From Allodiplogaster sudhausi (lineage: Eukaryota; Nematoda; Chromadorea; Rhabditida; Diplogasteridae), in contig CALZFC010000004.1 of the NCBI GenBank assembly GCA_945643635.1, positions 435,001 to 499,000 of the forward strand: DNA of 64,000 nucleotides. Direction: 5' to 3'. Positions within the stretch are counted from its first letter, which is position 1; every line of letters begins with the position of its first letter. Positions 22,691 to 34,520 of this stretch are shown piece by piece. The notes under the pieces were generated by a model. That model made no database searches, was not told the origin of the DNA, and saw only the letters and a list, made by a program, of their open reading frames with translations. The translations under genes and the position numbers were made by a program.

Positions 22691-22823
22691 GGAACACCAT
22701 TTATGATTGGAATGCTGAACGATAAATTTGAAATTACTCTTCTCGCTAAACACTTGAGCTAAATACATGCACTTTAAAAAGAAGTTTCGAAAATCTTGAT
22801 TTTGTCAAGCTATTTTATGTCTT

Positions 22824-23943
22824 TTTTCTAAGATTATTGAACAACTTTATCTTTCTTTCGTCAAAAATGCTCAGGAATAGGAAATACTCAAGCGCACTTT
22901 TCAATGGCATAGCGATTTATAAGGAAGTAGCAAAAAGTGAGCTTCAGACTTGAATTTTTAGCAGTTATTGGAAATTTTTTTTGTTCGACTGAGAAGTAAA
23001 ATTTGATTACTGTTTGCACATAATGTTATTTGTATCGATAAAAGGTTATAGTGCATTGAAAAATAGGATTGAAATCTTCAAATTCTCAAAATTAGGCACG
23101 CAAAGTGTGTTTGTGTCCTTTCCAGTATTTCGCACGCGTCGTGGTGGCAAGGTTCAGGCTGAAATATCAAAGAATGTGTGTCGGAAATTCCAAAAGACAA
23201 ACATCATTTTAGAAGTAAAAAACTATGCTCTTTCAGATACAACCTTCACTTGCTTAACATGGGACCACTAAATGTTCCATAAATGCAGTTAACCATGGCC
23301 AGCAGAGTGTCTAAAAACAGTTTTTGTTGAAAAAGTCGTAAAACGACTCATGATGAGAGAAATATCACGGAACGTTCTTTTGTAGAATGAAGAGACGAAT
23401 CGAACAGTATAATGATCGTTCGAAAATGTTGACGTTGAAACGAGTTATGGCCATTTTTATAAACATGGTCAATCGTGGGTGGCAAACTTCATGTCAAAAT
23501 ATTGAAACAGGTGTATCGGAGTTTTTTATTCAAAGGCATCTAAATAGGGGTAAAAAAGGACGCACTTTTACGTGGCGTCTTCAGTTTTTTAACATGGGGG
23601 GGTTTTTATGCCTCAAACGCACCACTCGAAATGTTAAAATGCCAAAATGAGGCCTTTAATAAATTTTTTTGCAAAAAGTCATTAGGACCTTTTTTATGCG
23701 CCTTTCAACTCTGAATCGAATAAGCAATTCAAAATAAAGATATGTTTAAAACGAACAAAGTTATGGTCATTTGAATTTTTGGGTTTTCGGTGCATTTCCA
23801 TGGTAAACTGAAGAAAAAAAATTTTGGAAAAAATGTTTTTGAGGTCTTTTTAGGATGCCTCATAAGCCTTTAGAAAGAAAAGAAAATCAAAAAATAATTT
23901 TGTTCCCGACATGCCCCTGCTCGAGTCTCTCAGATTGGCTCTC
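22824..23943 (-). repeat. Right terminal inverted repeat of the TTAA transposon
   Basis: Reverse complement of 16611-17743, ending CAGATTGGCTCTC directly before TTAA (23944-23947). Confidence 0.92.
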
Positions 23944-23959
23944 TTAAAGCGAACATTCG

Positions 23960-24535
23960 TTGCAATCGCTTCATTCTTTTATGTTTTATCCCGGACGCAA
24001 ACCACTGGGCACGGACACTGGGGTTTGTTTGGGCCACATGTTAGACACTAATTTGAATGTGTACTAAATATAATGTTAATTCTCAAGAGTGCGCGGTGAA
24101 CGAGCAATCGCAGCGAATGCTACTCCACTGAAAATGACGATAGACAAGTAATATTAAATTAATTAATATGTTATGCTTAATATTAAATTAACTTAATTTC
24201 TGTTGTTTCAATACCTTGGTATATGTATGTAAGAAAACTGTATCGAAATACTTAAGAGATGTAAATTCGAAGCTACCGGTTCGGTTGCCTCTCGGATTTT
24301 TTTTATTTGTTTGCAAATTGCATAATGTATTTTACACAAGCAAGCGAATCGTAGACCCAGCGACCTATTTAAAAATTTCAGCTTTATCTCGAGAGCGACA
24401 TCAAAACCAGCGGTATATACAAAAAAAAGAAGAGTAATCAAACCTAACAGCCAATAAGAGAGAGAAAGTGAGAAAAAGCGAGAGTGAGAGACAAGCGAGG
24501 GAAAGAGAGCGAGAGAGAGAGAGAGAGAGATGTAT
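23960..24535. repeat. Rep-4 motif, palindrome-arm relative and (GA)n
   Basis: TTATGTTTTATCCCGGACGC near 23978, a diverged relative of the 4-kb palindrome arm at about 24245-24440 (TTTCAGCTTTATC ... AAAACCAGCG), then GA at 24455-24530. Confidence 0.6.
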
Positions 24536-24539
24536 GTAC

Positions 24540-25350
24540 GTGTGAGTTGATTATAAATTTTTCAGTAATTGAATTGTAATTTATTTTTTCATATGAAGTT
24601 TATCAACGTGCATGAGTGTGTAAGGCGACAGATAGTGTATTGAATCGTAAATTCCCTTTCTACTGAGCGCATCAGAAAGACTGCAAAAGGTCATATATGT
24701 ATATATATATATTTTTTAAATCCAATTCTAATGTGAGATAACTTCTTTCATATTTGTTTGTAATTGTTGGCTCCGCCGAAGCAGATCCTCTCCAAAATCT
24801 AGCGTTTAGGCGCCTTTCATCTCTGCCCGCTTTATCAATATCGCCTCTACCCTTCGTTCTCACTCAATCTCGCATACCCTCTCTCTCTCTGTCAACGATC
24901 AAAATTTCAACCTGAATCTTTTAATCTCTGAAAGAAAAGCGATGCAACCAACGGCTCGCTTATTATGGGATCCGTTCACAAAGATTGATGCAAAGGTAAG
25001 CGGGTGTGATCCGGTGCTTTTCTGCCGCAGTGATCTTATTGTCGCGGGAGACTTGGCACTTGCTCGATCAGTTTGTTCTTCGCTCTTATCTAAAAGTAAA
25101 TCAATCGCACAGCTGTACCCGTTACAGTTTCAGACTAGAGACAAAGCTAATTTAGGTGTGCCCATACATTATGAGGACAGATTTTAGGTCCATTTTTGTT
25201 GTGGGACCTCCATATTTCCATTGCACTCCTATTCTTGGACATATCCGATTTCTCTTCCTCTCTCTTTCTCCCTTTCTTTCTCTCTCTCTCTCTCTCTCGC
25301 TCCCTCTCTCTCTCTCTCTCGCTCCCCCTCTCTCTCTCTCGCTCTAAAAT
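24540..25350. repeat. Rep-2 copy with (CT)n
   Basis: CTCGCTTATTATGGGATCC and GGTGCTTTTCTGCCGC (24955-25035) mark Rep-2. A CT tract follows at 25255-25345, and a TA run lies near 24700. No gene. Confidence 0.65.
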
Positions 25351-25359
25351 CTTTGTGGT

Positions 25360-26460
25360 CTTTAAAGTAAGCTCTTCCTGATCAACAGATGCGAAGTAAT
25401 GAAGCCAATGATGACTCGGTTGTTGTGGGATGAATACGAAAATAATTATTCTGGCAAGCGGCTGTGGACAGAACTTCGGAACGTAAATTAAAATGGCTTC
25501 ATCGTCTTAGGCTTTTCTCGCCGGCACAAACCACAGGGCTTGGATTTTTTTTTAATATGATGAAAGGGTCAAAAGAAGGTTTCATTCTTCCAGATTTACA
25601 AGTGGACATTTATTTGTTTTTTCAAAAGCAATTGATAGTTGACATCACTTCATTTCTCTATCACTCTGTCTGTGTCTGTCTCTCTCACTCTTTCTTTCTC
25701 GCCTTTCTCTCTCTCTTTCTCTCTTTCTGTCCCTCTCTATTTTTTTTTGTCTATATGTGTGTGTCTCTCTCTCTTTTCATATATATAGGTCGGCTACGGC
25801 GTCTCTTCCAGGGTGGTTGGTGCGATTATTTATACGAACCACGTGGAAAGATAAAGCAACTGGTATTCTTTATTCTCATACAAGATCTTACTTAATGAGA
25901 TACAATTGCAATGGCTTACGCCCTTATATGCAATGACATAGATAGATTTACAAATCAATGTAAATCTGTGTAAATCGGAGAAAACAAAATAAAAAGATGT
26001 AAAATCAAACACGCTAAAGTTGTTTCATGAACTAGGTAGGATAATTCCCAGCAAATATTACAATGGAGAACAAATATCTTTTAACTTATTGTTAGCAGGC
26101 AAAGAAGTAATAAAGGTTGAAATTGAGGTTGAGAAATCACTATCTGATAAACTATTGAGAAGAGAGACAGTCTGGTGAGAAATGGAGTTTCTTAGAGTAT
26201 TGGAACTGTGCGAAAATGGAAAGATAGATAAACGAAAGGTATATTTTTTTTAATTCAAATAGTTCTCCTGAAATTTCCTGGTCACACTGAAAACTTCCTT
26301 GCCGCGAAAAGATCAGTGAGCATTTTGCTCTCGCGGTGACGATTTCCTCAAAAAAAAACATTTGATTTTCGAATAAACATAATGATGCACATTTTCTTCA
26401 TTTATTCGGAAAGCCGTGAGCAAAGTCTTCACAAGATAATTGAGCACCACGTGACCGCGC
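25360..26460. other. Gene-free stretch with a Rep-4 motif and (CT)n
   Basis: Rep-4 motif near 25507 (CTTTTCTCGCCGGCACAAAC), a CT tract at 25655-25785, then AT-rich sequence without a recognisable gene. Confidence 0.5.
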
Positions 26461-26479
26461 TTAAAACGTAGAGATACAT

Positions 26480-26800
26480 AGATTGGTGGTTTTCAAGTTC
26501 GGATACACCATATCATTCATTTGAGAAATGTAGCATCGCTACTTGCTCCTCATTTAAAAATAGAATGATATTTAAAAAAAAACACTCTTTATGACAAAGC
26601 GCATGAATAAACGTTTTTAAATAGAATTCCACATTCTTGCCAAACTTGTGAAAGCACGCGACCAGCGCATGGAGAGCCCGCTAATTTACTTCCCAATTTC
26701 TCTATCAAAGCCCACGAGGGTACTATTTCCCTGTGCCTTCGGCATAAGAGGAATAATTAGACCGAGGCGTATTATTCTTCCATCGATTCTTTAGGGGAGA
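26480..26800 (-). repeat. Rep-5 dispersed repeat, inverted copy
   Basis: Reverse complement of the family at 51480-51850 and 53940-54162 plus 58847-58975: GTGGTTTTCAAGTTCGGAT, GCGACCAGCGCATGGAGAGC, GCCTTCGGCATAAGAGGAAT. A short G run follows at 26816-26823. Confidence 0.75.
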
Positions 26801-26809
26801 TAGTATTAG

Positions 26810-27250
26810 AAGATGGGGGGGGGGATTCATATAGAGGAAATACAGTAAATACCTATACTTTTACAGTCTCCTACACTATTCTCATTCAAAATTCAGTTCT
26901 TTTCAATTTGTTTTGTTGTTAAATAAAAAATAAGACAAATAAATTCTAAAAGAACATATTTATCTTGTTCTAGCTCAAGTGAAAAATTCTCCATGTTGTA
27001 AGTTTTTTTCCTCTTGTATATTTCTTCCTTTTTTTCTCCATTCGAAAAAAAATACGATCTCCTTAAGTCTCCTCCCTTCCTGGTCAAAAAAACACAGAGA
27101 GGTAGCGAATGAAAATGCACACACAAAGAGACCCGGCGCTTTTCTGCCGCGATGAATCACTATATCACTTGCGATTTATGGCTTCTTTGATGAAATAAAA
27201 AGCAATTCTTCATACTATACATAGGAAAATCCTCTCGATTGTGAGATTCT
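26810..27250. repeat. AT-rich sequence ending in a Rep-2 motif
   Basis: GACCCGGCGCTTTTCTGCCG near 27131, followed by the ATATCACTTGCG block typical of Rep-2. No gene seen. Confidence 0.55.
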
Positions 27251-27261
27251 TGATTCTAGAA

Positions 27262-27430
27262 ATTCCCCACCGTAATCCCCGTTCAAGCGTCGGCCGGTCT
27301 CGTGACGCTGAACATGCAGTGGCGGCTGCTGGTCGGCGTCGCAGCTGACGCTCGTCACATTCCCGACGATGACGTCACGAGCGAGGGAAGACAACGGAAA
27401 AGGTGCAGGACATTTTTAGTGCGCCGCATA
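27262..27430 (+). repeat. Rep-1 GC-rich block with TGACGTCA
   Basis: About 110 bp differ from 63077-63183 at only a handful of positions. It contains CATGCAGTGGCGGCTGCTGG, CGCAGCTGACGCTCGTCAC and GATGACGTCACGAGCGAGG; TGACGTCA is the CREB/ATF consensus. The differences between copies would nearly all change amino acids in the open frame, so a conserved exon is unlikely. Confidence 0.8.
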
Positions 27431-27489
27431 CAGTGAGTGATTTTTAGTGCGCTTTTTACAGCATTCACTCAAATAATTGATTGAAAAGT

Positions 27490-27700
27490 GGCCACTTCTC
27501 TTACAGTAATAACTCCCTTTACATTGATCAATGATCTCTTTGCTACCTATTGGAAAGCTACTTGGACAATCGCTTTTGATTGCCTATGTCCACACAATTC
27601 TTTCGCGAACTCCTTTTTCGCCCCGTCATTATCGCTTTTATTTTGCCCGGCGACTTTTTTTTTGGAGCATTTTTCTATATCAGAAGCAGGCAATAGCTTA
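27490..27700 (+). repeat. Rep-4 fragment
   Basis: CAATCGCTTTTGATTGCC and CCCCGTCATTATCGC align with the Rep-4 copy at 5525. A further Rep-4 motif lies near 27770. Confidence 0.6.
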
Positions 27701-28073
27701 GCTAGGATTATTTAGAATTTATTAAGCGGTGCAAAGGCTTGCAATCTTCAAATAATATCGACTCATCCTCTTATCCTTTCGCACATGCACTGGGCATGGA
27801 GTTTTTATTCTTAAATATATTAAAAAATAAATGTAAAGAAATGGTGAGACGAAATTAAACACAAATACAGTATGTATGTACACTAAATTTATTATTTATT
27901 TTTAATGAGCATAACATATATTTCATTCTTCAAAATTCATGGGGACTTTTATTAGCATTTTTTTAAAGATGTTCTACAAATTGTTTCTCCTCTATCGAAA
28001 TGAATATATAGGAATTGTTTCAGTTGATGACAGTTCTGGTATAAAATTAATTTGTTAGCATTTTAAATTACAG

Positions 28074-28275
28074 CCAGCGGATGCGGAATCAGAAAAGCTC
28101 GATCCGTATCCCCTGGCCCACATGGATATCTTTTTTTTTGCGAAAAAAGCTTTTATTTCCAAGTGATCCTCGATTTACGGCGACGAGAAGGCGTCGACTC
28201 ATTATCACGCCTTCCACGGCGCAGTCTCCGGCGTCAACTTCAACGTCGTCATGGTGCTCGATCTGCAGTGGCGTG
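28074..28275 (+). pseudogene. Unidentified coding remnant, GC-rich frame with one stop
   Basis: After TAAATTACAG (a plausible 3' splice site ending at 28073) one frame reads ADAESEKLDPYPLAHMDI, a short T/A-rich patch, a TGA near 28163, then IYGDEKASTHYHAFHGAV followed by SGVNFNVVMVLDLQW. Codons are GC-ending, unlike the AT-rich surroundings, and the downstream half shows no further stop. It looks like one exon of a host-type protein with a single nonsense change, or two exons whose intron I cannot delimit. I do not recognise the family. Repeats lie on both sides and I see no further exons. Confidence 0.45.
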
Positions 28276-28319
28276 TACTAAGAATATAATTAATGGAGGC
28301 AAAACTCACTATTAATTCG

Positions 28320-28920
28320 CGCCTTTTTGCCGGAAAAAGAGGATGAAAGAGTATGTTAGAGAGAGACGAGACTCGAACGTCAGAAAAATTCCACTCCTTT
28401 AATAATATATTTTGGCTAAAAGTATTCACATATCAAATGTTCTTTCTAGTGCAGAATTAATCGATGGATATTCTTCTCTATTTTTCGGTGTTCTATTGCC
28501 TATTCTCTGCTCCCGATCTTTTTCCCTCTTCCTCGCTCGCTCCACTTTTTCTCTCTCACTTTTTCTCCGTTCTACCGATTAACCAGCAATTATGAATATT
28601 AAATCATACCGCTGGAATCCTATCACGCATGTCCTGCTATATTGCGAACGCATAAACTTGTTTTACTTACAATTCACCGTTCATCAGCTTTATTAATCTT
28701 CTTTAACTCTCTTATCTTTCTCCCTCTATCTTTATCTCACTCTCTCTCTTTATCTCTCTATCTCTCTCGCATTCTCTCTCTATCTCCTTCTCTTTCCCTT
28801 ATTGAGGAAAAAAAACAGAAAAAAAAGATTCAAATGCAAGTGGGAGTGAATGGGCGCTTTTCTGCCGCGATGAACCGTCTTAACCAGTGCGATGTCACGT
28901 TTCAATGACAACTCTTTCCC
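28320..28920. repeat. CT tract and Rep-2 motif
   Basis: CT-rich 28705-28800, then GGGCGCTTTTCTGCCGCGAT near 28853. No gene. Confidence 0.6.
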
Positions 28921-29114
28921 CTTCTTAAACGGATTTTAACATTGTATTTTTTTTATAAAACAGGCATCTCTATCTCCCATTTACCATTATCGTTTGTATG
29001 TAGTTCTCTTTTCTCCTGCATACACTTGGGTTCCCCAAGTTCCTGTGCTTAGTAAAAAAAAACATAAAAAGTTACATAGGCATGTTTAGAATTCATCAAA
29101 AGGCGCTCTATCTT

Positions 29115-29448
29115 TGTCTACTTTAGATGGAAGAAATGATCGCAACGTTCACATTAAATAAGATTTACATTGAAATCTTCACCGTAATTTGCGAGCGCAT
29201 TTGATACTGATTGATAATTCGATCATATAAGCGATTTTGAGGAGACATTTTTCATGTGCACAGAACGTGTTTCTCCGAGGAATCGATCGTTCGTATCTCG
29301 TTTCTCGGTACTGATTCAGACTAAAGAAGAGCAAGTTTAAGGCCGTTTCAAAGAAATTTCGTTGACTTGATTTAATTGTAGTAGTCCATTTTAGTTGTGT
29401 ATAACGCCAAAGGTTCCATAGAATGATTAGTCTGGAACAGAGGTAATT

Positions 29449-29481
<33 letters not shown>

Positions 29482-29507
29482 CTCTCTTTCTCTCTCTTTC
29501 TCTCTCT

Positions 29508-29583
<76 letters not shown>

Positions 29584-30130
29584 GTGTCAAAATTCCTATA
29601 TCCTTTAATCTTTATAAAGGAAACTTCTTGGTCAGAAATGAACAGCGATGAAGCCAATGCCTCGTTTTGTATGGGATGGGATGCACAAAGAATGGTTCAA
29701 AGATAGGACCCGGTGCTTTTCTGCCGTATTGAAGTGTGATACCACATGATGAGACATTCTGCTTCCTCGATTTTGTGCCAGCTCGGTCGATGATCCAAGT
29801 CTATAATAGTTATATCCAAATGATGTTTACTTTCTCTCTCTATGTATTCCTTACTCTCGCTCTCTTACTCTCTCTTTCACTCTCTTATTCTCTCCCTATG
29901 TCTTCCTCTCAGATAGGGAATTGTGGGACAGATTTTTTTGTGCTTATTTTTGTTACAGGAGTAAAAATATTGCATAGAACTCCTAAACTTGAATATAGGC
30001 CATTAGTCTACTTCTCCTTCTCTTTCATCAAATTCCTTTTCTCCTTTAATCTCTGAAGTCCTGGTCAGAAATGGACAGAAATGTGTAGCCCATAACTCTC
30101 TTGTTATGGGATGGATCTCTGATGCTCGGC
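29115..30130 (+). repeat. Rep-2 long copy (about 1 kb) containing (CT)n
   Basis: Colinear with 62050-62720: TAGATGGAAGAAATGATC, GTGCACAGAACGTG, TCTCGTTTCTCGGTA, AAAGGTTCCATAGAA, then CT, ATTGCATAGAACTCCTAAAC, and CTTTTCTGCCG. The CT tract here is 29444-29581, with a second at 29838-29905. This is the best view of the family: the microsatellite is internal to the mobile or duplicated unit. No protein frame is shared. Confidence 0.75.
29444..29581 (+). repeat. (CT)n microsatellite
   Basis: Nearly pure CT tract within Rep-2. Confidence 0.9.
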
Positions 30131-30210
30131 AATGGCCCTCTACTTATAACGTTTGTCTTTGCTCTTTTACTTGAAAGAAGTATAAACCAATGTGTTTCAT
30201 ATATATTTAA

Positions 30211-32686
30211 GAGAGCCTCTCTGTAAGACTCAAGGAGGCCGCTATGGACGCCTGCCCCGGGGAATTTTTGTTTTCTTTTACTTTGAAAACTTTATGAGGG
30301 ATGTATCTGCAAATCATAACCTGGTTTAGGTGGTCAAAAAGTTTTGAAAATTTTTTTCTCTTAGATATAAGTAGAAATGTTCAAAAATTTTGGATGACCA
30401 TATTTTCCGTTAAACTTAATATTTCTCGAAAACCTTTTCAGTGTTCGATTCCTTGTTCAAAACTACACAAATAAGTCCGTGGTGACCATTTCCGAACATT
30501 TTTATTTTTATGAGTTTTATCCAATTTAAGTTTTTCAAATCTGGTTTTCGGGCACTAACTTTTTTTTTACCATTACGTCCAGAAAACCGAATCATCCATA
30601 AGAAAGAGGAGGAAAAACTACACATAACATGTGTCTACGAGGAAAAATATCGGATACACTTTTTGGGTATCTGCATTTGAATACGGGTTTCTGAGCAAAT
30701 TTCGGCTTTGGCTGCAAACCATAATTTCATTCAAACTTCTTCAATTTTAAAAAGAAATAGTCCATTCGATGTGATGTTTTATGCTCTTTCAAATGGTATA
30801 TACTTTGTTCGCAAAAGAAATTAGTCTAAAGGCCTAAAATTGACTTTTTCTGTTTTTGGCCAATTTCTGGTGTTAAAATATTCTTTGGACCATTAATGTG
30901 TCATATAGGCAGACTTTCCACATAATCTTTACTCTACAAGAAAGAGCAGTTAAAACTGAGTCGGATACAGCTTTTTAATCAAAATCTGATTATACATTTT
31001 TTTGGAATACGTATTTGAATGCCGACTGTTGAAGGCGATATTGCTGAATATTTTTTAGCAAATATTTAAAATTAGTTCTTTTGAAACATCTAGCACCCAA
31101 TAACTTATATTCCAGGATTCTTTGAAGTTCTTTCATGATATACCAATCAAAAGTACTCAAAACGTCAAGAAATTTCATTTTTACGAGCCTAGATGTCGAA
31201 ATAAATGTACGAAAACTCCTTCGAAGCCAACTATCAGGTCATTTGTGAATCGGATTACCAAAAAGGTCATAACCATTCGAAAGAGCAGAGACTTTTACAT
31301 AATATATCCTTCGATGAAAATGCAAAACCTGTACATTTTTCAGAAGTTTTGAAATTTCGAAAAAAATCCACGAGATGTTTCGACTATTTTGAGCTGTTCT
31401 GCGAATGCTGGTACCAATGGAACTTATGTTCTGAAAACTGTGCCATTAGGTTGTTTGAGACGAGAAACATAAATTTAACGTTCAGTTTTTAATTTTGACT
31501 ACCATCCATGGTACTTTTGCCAAAGGAATGAAATATAATATGCAGAAAAATTTCATTTCGATCAAGTAAACCATGGATGGTAGTCAAAATTAGTAAATGA
31601 ACATTATGTAAAAGTCTATGCTCTTTCGAATGGTTATGACCTTTTTGGTAATCCGATTCACAAATGACCTGATAGTTGGCTTCGAAGGAGTTTTCGTACA
31701 TTTATTTCGACATCTAGGCTCGTAAAAATGAAATTTCTTGACGTTTTGAGTACTTTTGATTGGTATATCATGAAAGAACTTCAAAGAATCCTGGAATATA
31801 AGTTATTGGGTGCTAAATGTTTCAAAAGAACTAATTTGAAATATTTGCTAAAAAATATTCAGCAATATCGCCTTCAACAGTCGGCATTCAAATACGTATT
31901 CCAAAAAATGTATCCTCAGATTTTGATTACAAAGATGTATCCGACTCAGTTTTAACTGCTCTTTCTTGTAGAGTAAAGATTATGTGGAAAGTCTGCCTAT
32001 ATGACACATTAATGGTCCAAAGAATGAGTATTTTAACACCAGAAATTGGCCAAAAACAGAAAAAGTCAATTTTAGGCCTTTAGACTAATTTCGTTTGCGA
32101 ACAAAGTATACACCAGTTGAAAGAGCATAAAAAATCACATCGAATGGACTATTTCTTTTTAAAATTGAAGAAGTTTGAATGAAATTATGGTTTGCAGCCA
32201 AAGCCGAAATTTGCTCAGAAACCCGTATTCAAATGCAGATACCCAAAAAGTGTATCCGATATTTTTCCTCGTAGACACATATTATGTGTATTTTTTCCTC
32301 CTCTTTCTTATGGATGATTCGGTTTTCTGGATGTAATGGTAAAAAAAAAAGTTAGTGCCCGAAAACCAGATTTGAAAAACTTAAATTGGATAAAACTCAT
32401 AAAAATAAAAATGTTCGGAAATGGTCACCACGGACTTATTTGTGTAGTTTTGAACAAGGAATCGAACACTGAAAAGGTTTTCGAGAAATATTAAGTGTAA
32501 CGGAAAATATGGTCATCCAAAATTTTTGAACATTTCTACTTATATCTAAGAGAAAAAAATTTTCAAAACTTTTTGACAACCTAAACCTGGTTATGAATTG
32601 CAGATACATCCCTCATAAAGTTTTAAAAATAAAAGAAAACAAAAATTCCCCGGGGCATTCTCCTTGACCCTTACAGAGAAGCTCTC
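30211..32686. mobile_element. Palindromic non-autonomous element, TTAA target, GAGAGC ends
   Basis: The ends GAGAGCCTCTCTGTAAG and CTTACAGAGAAGCTCTC are flanked by TTAA (30207-30210, 32687-32690). Arms of about 1.2 kb pair throughout, for example CGGGGAATTTTTGTTTTCTT, TACATCCCTCATAAAGTTT and GAGCAAATTTCGGCTTTGGC with their complements. The turn is near 31490-31590 (ACCATCCATGGTA and ACCATGGATGGT). GAAAGAGCA motifs recur inside. There is no transposase. It shares target and terminal bases with the 7.3-kb element, so it is probably mobilised by that type of transposase. The arms are nearly identical, so insertion or gene conversion is recent. Confidence 0.9.
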
Positions 32687-32738
32687 TTAATTCTATAATT
32701 TGTTTGTTAAAATTGATACGATAATCTTGATACGAAAT

Positions 32739-33270
<532 letters not shown>

Positions 33271-33279
33271 GTTCATGTG

Positions 33280-33590
33280 CCAGAATGGCCTGCAGACAAA
33301 GAAGAAGAATGAATGAGGAGAAGGCGAGGAAGGAATGGGATGACGGGCACGACGGCAAATCTTGCAACCTGATGAGAACCTTATATTGATAGAACAAGGG
33401 AGGGAGAAGAAGAGAAGAGAGATATTGCGGGGGGGGGGGGGTGGAACGATGCCGTGACCGATACTACTCTAAAAGTACATACGATTATGCATTTGGTAAG
33501 TCGAAACTGTGGCAAAAACAGCAATATGACGTTGTTGTTTCGCATGTCCCGCTTAACACTCGTCGTGAACCCTTTCCATACCACGCAGTG
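33280..33590. other. Gene-free segment with a G run
   Basis: A short frame after 33283 has GC-ending codons and a GHDGK string but no supporting exon. A run of about 14 G lies near 33428-33441. Confidence 0.4.
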
Positions 33591-33740
33591 GAACGATTCA
33601 AAGGCAATGCGATGACACGGTGAATTTCTTAAGCGAGGAAAAGTCAAATCGCGTGAGATATGGCGGTTCTCTGATAATTTCTTCCCCTTGATAGTATATA
33701 ATCCTTACTTTCTCTATTCAGCAAACACGCTTATTTTCGC
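33585..33740 (+). repeat. Dispersed repeat, copy of 6040-6230
   Basis: Shares CGATTCAAAGGC, TTAAGCGAGGAA, CGTGAGATATGGCG and TATATAATCCTTACTTTCT. Confidence 0.65.
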
Positions 33741-33749
33741 TCTTTGTTC

Positions 33750-34190
33750 TCGTAAGGCCATCAAAAATTATCCAATATCAATATATATTATGCAGCGTTC
33801 CCCGTGCTTGCCCTCCTAAATGAAGACTACCTTCCATGCTCACGATTATTATAATTGGTATAGTTATTATTTGTATTCTTGCTCTTGTTTTCGCCTTTGT
33901 TTCTGGTTTATAAAAGTAAGATACTATGTACACAAAGAAGGAATTGCTAAAATAGCTCGAATTTAATTTTTTCCTTAAGGGAGCCCTAAACGCAACTGTA
34001 AACTGTTTGACTTTGCTGACTCTTATAATCACTCCTCTCTAAATCGCCCAAACTCTCTCGTCCTTGTGTCAGGCAAAAGGGCGCTAATTCACGCGCAAGT
34101 TCTTAGTTCGGACGTTAATATTTAAGCTAAAGGAGTTAGTGGACGCCTTGTTATAATAACAATTTTTACATTTTTAAATATATTTATTCA
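33750..34190. other. Gene-free AT-rich stretch
   Basis: Nothing recognised. Confidence 0.4.
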
Positions 34191-34229
34191 ATTCATCATC
34201 TCTTACTGTGTAGGCTAAATTCGCATGTC

Positions 34230-34520
34230 ATGCTACCAAATCTCACGCAAGATGACGGTTCACATGGGCAGAAAAGCGACGGGTCACACTCGCTGGCCTT
34301 TGCATTATTCTTTGTGCATGCATCCAAAACAAGCGAGTCATCGCGATCCGCGCATTTCAGGCAGGAATGGCATTCTGGCAGAGAATAAATCATATATCTA
34401 ATAAGTCGACAGGCGGCAGAGAAAGAAGAGAGATAATATATTAGTGATATGATACAAAGTATTAAACATATCTCTCTTTCTCTTTGTCTCTCTCTCCCAT
34501 TCCCCCTCCCCCCACCAGCT
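34230..34520 (-). repeat. Rep-2 inverted copy with (CT)n
   Basis: GGGCAGAAAAGCGACGGGTC and CAAAACAAGCGAGTCATCG are the inverse of the Rep-2 landmarks; a short CT tract lies near 34475-34497. Confidence 0.65.

Larger units (their letters stand above)
16611..23943 (+). mobile_element. 7.3-kb TTAA-target DNA transposon with 1.1-kb TIRs
   Basis: Both ends read GAGAGCCAATCTGAGAGA inward and are flanked by TTAA (16607-16610 and 23944-23947). The terminal inverted repeats are about 1.13 kb (16611-17743 and 22824-23943) and nearly identical; the left one has a small insertion near 16640. Between them is a single multi-exon gene on the plus strand for a probable DDE transposase. TTAA duplications are known for piggyBac, Kolobok and Sola3-type elements. 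The termini are not the CCYT of piggyBac. I cannot place it in a superfamily without a search. Elements with the same GAGAGC/TTAA ends occur at 30211-32686 and 43405-45047. Confidence 0.93.

Noticed and set aside
16611..23943. Assignment to piggyBac because of TTAA
   Set aside because: Ends are GAGAGCC, not CCYT, and the protein motifs do not match what I know of piggyBac; superfamily left open.
33283..33389. Possible malate-synthase-like exon (GHDGK string)
   Set aside because: Too short, no splice sites or neighbouring exons, and the resemblance is only a few residues.
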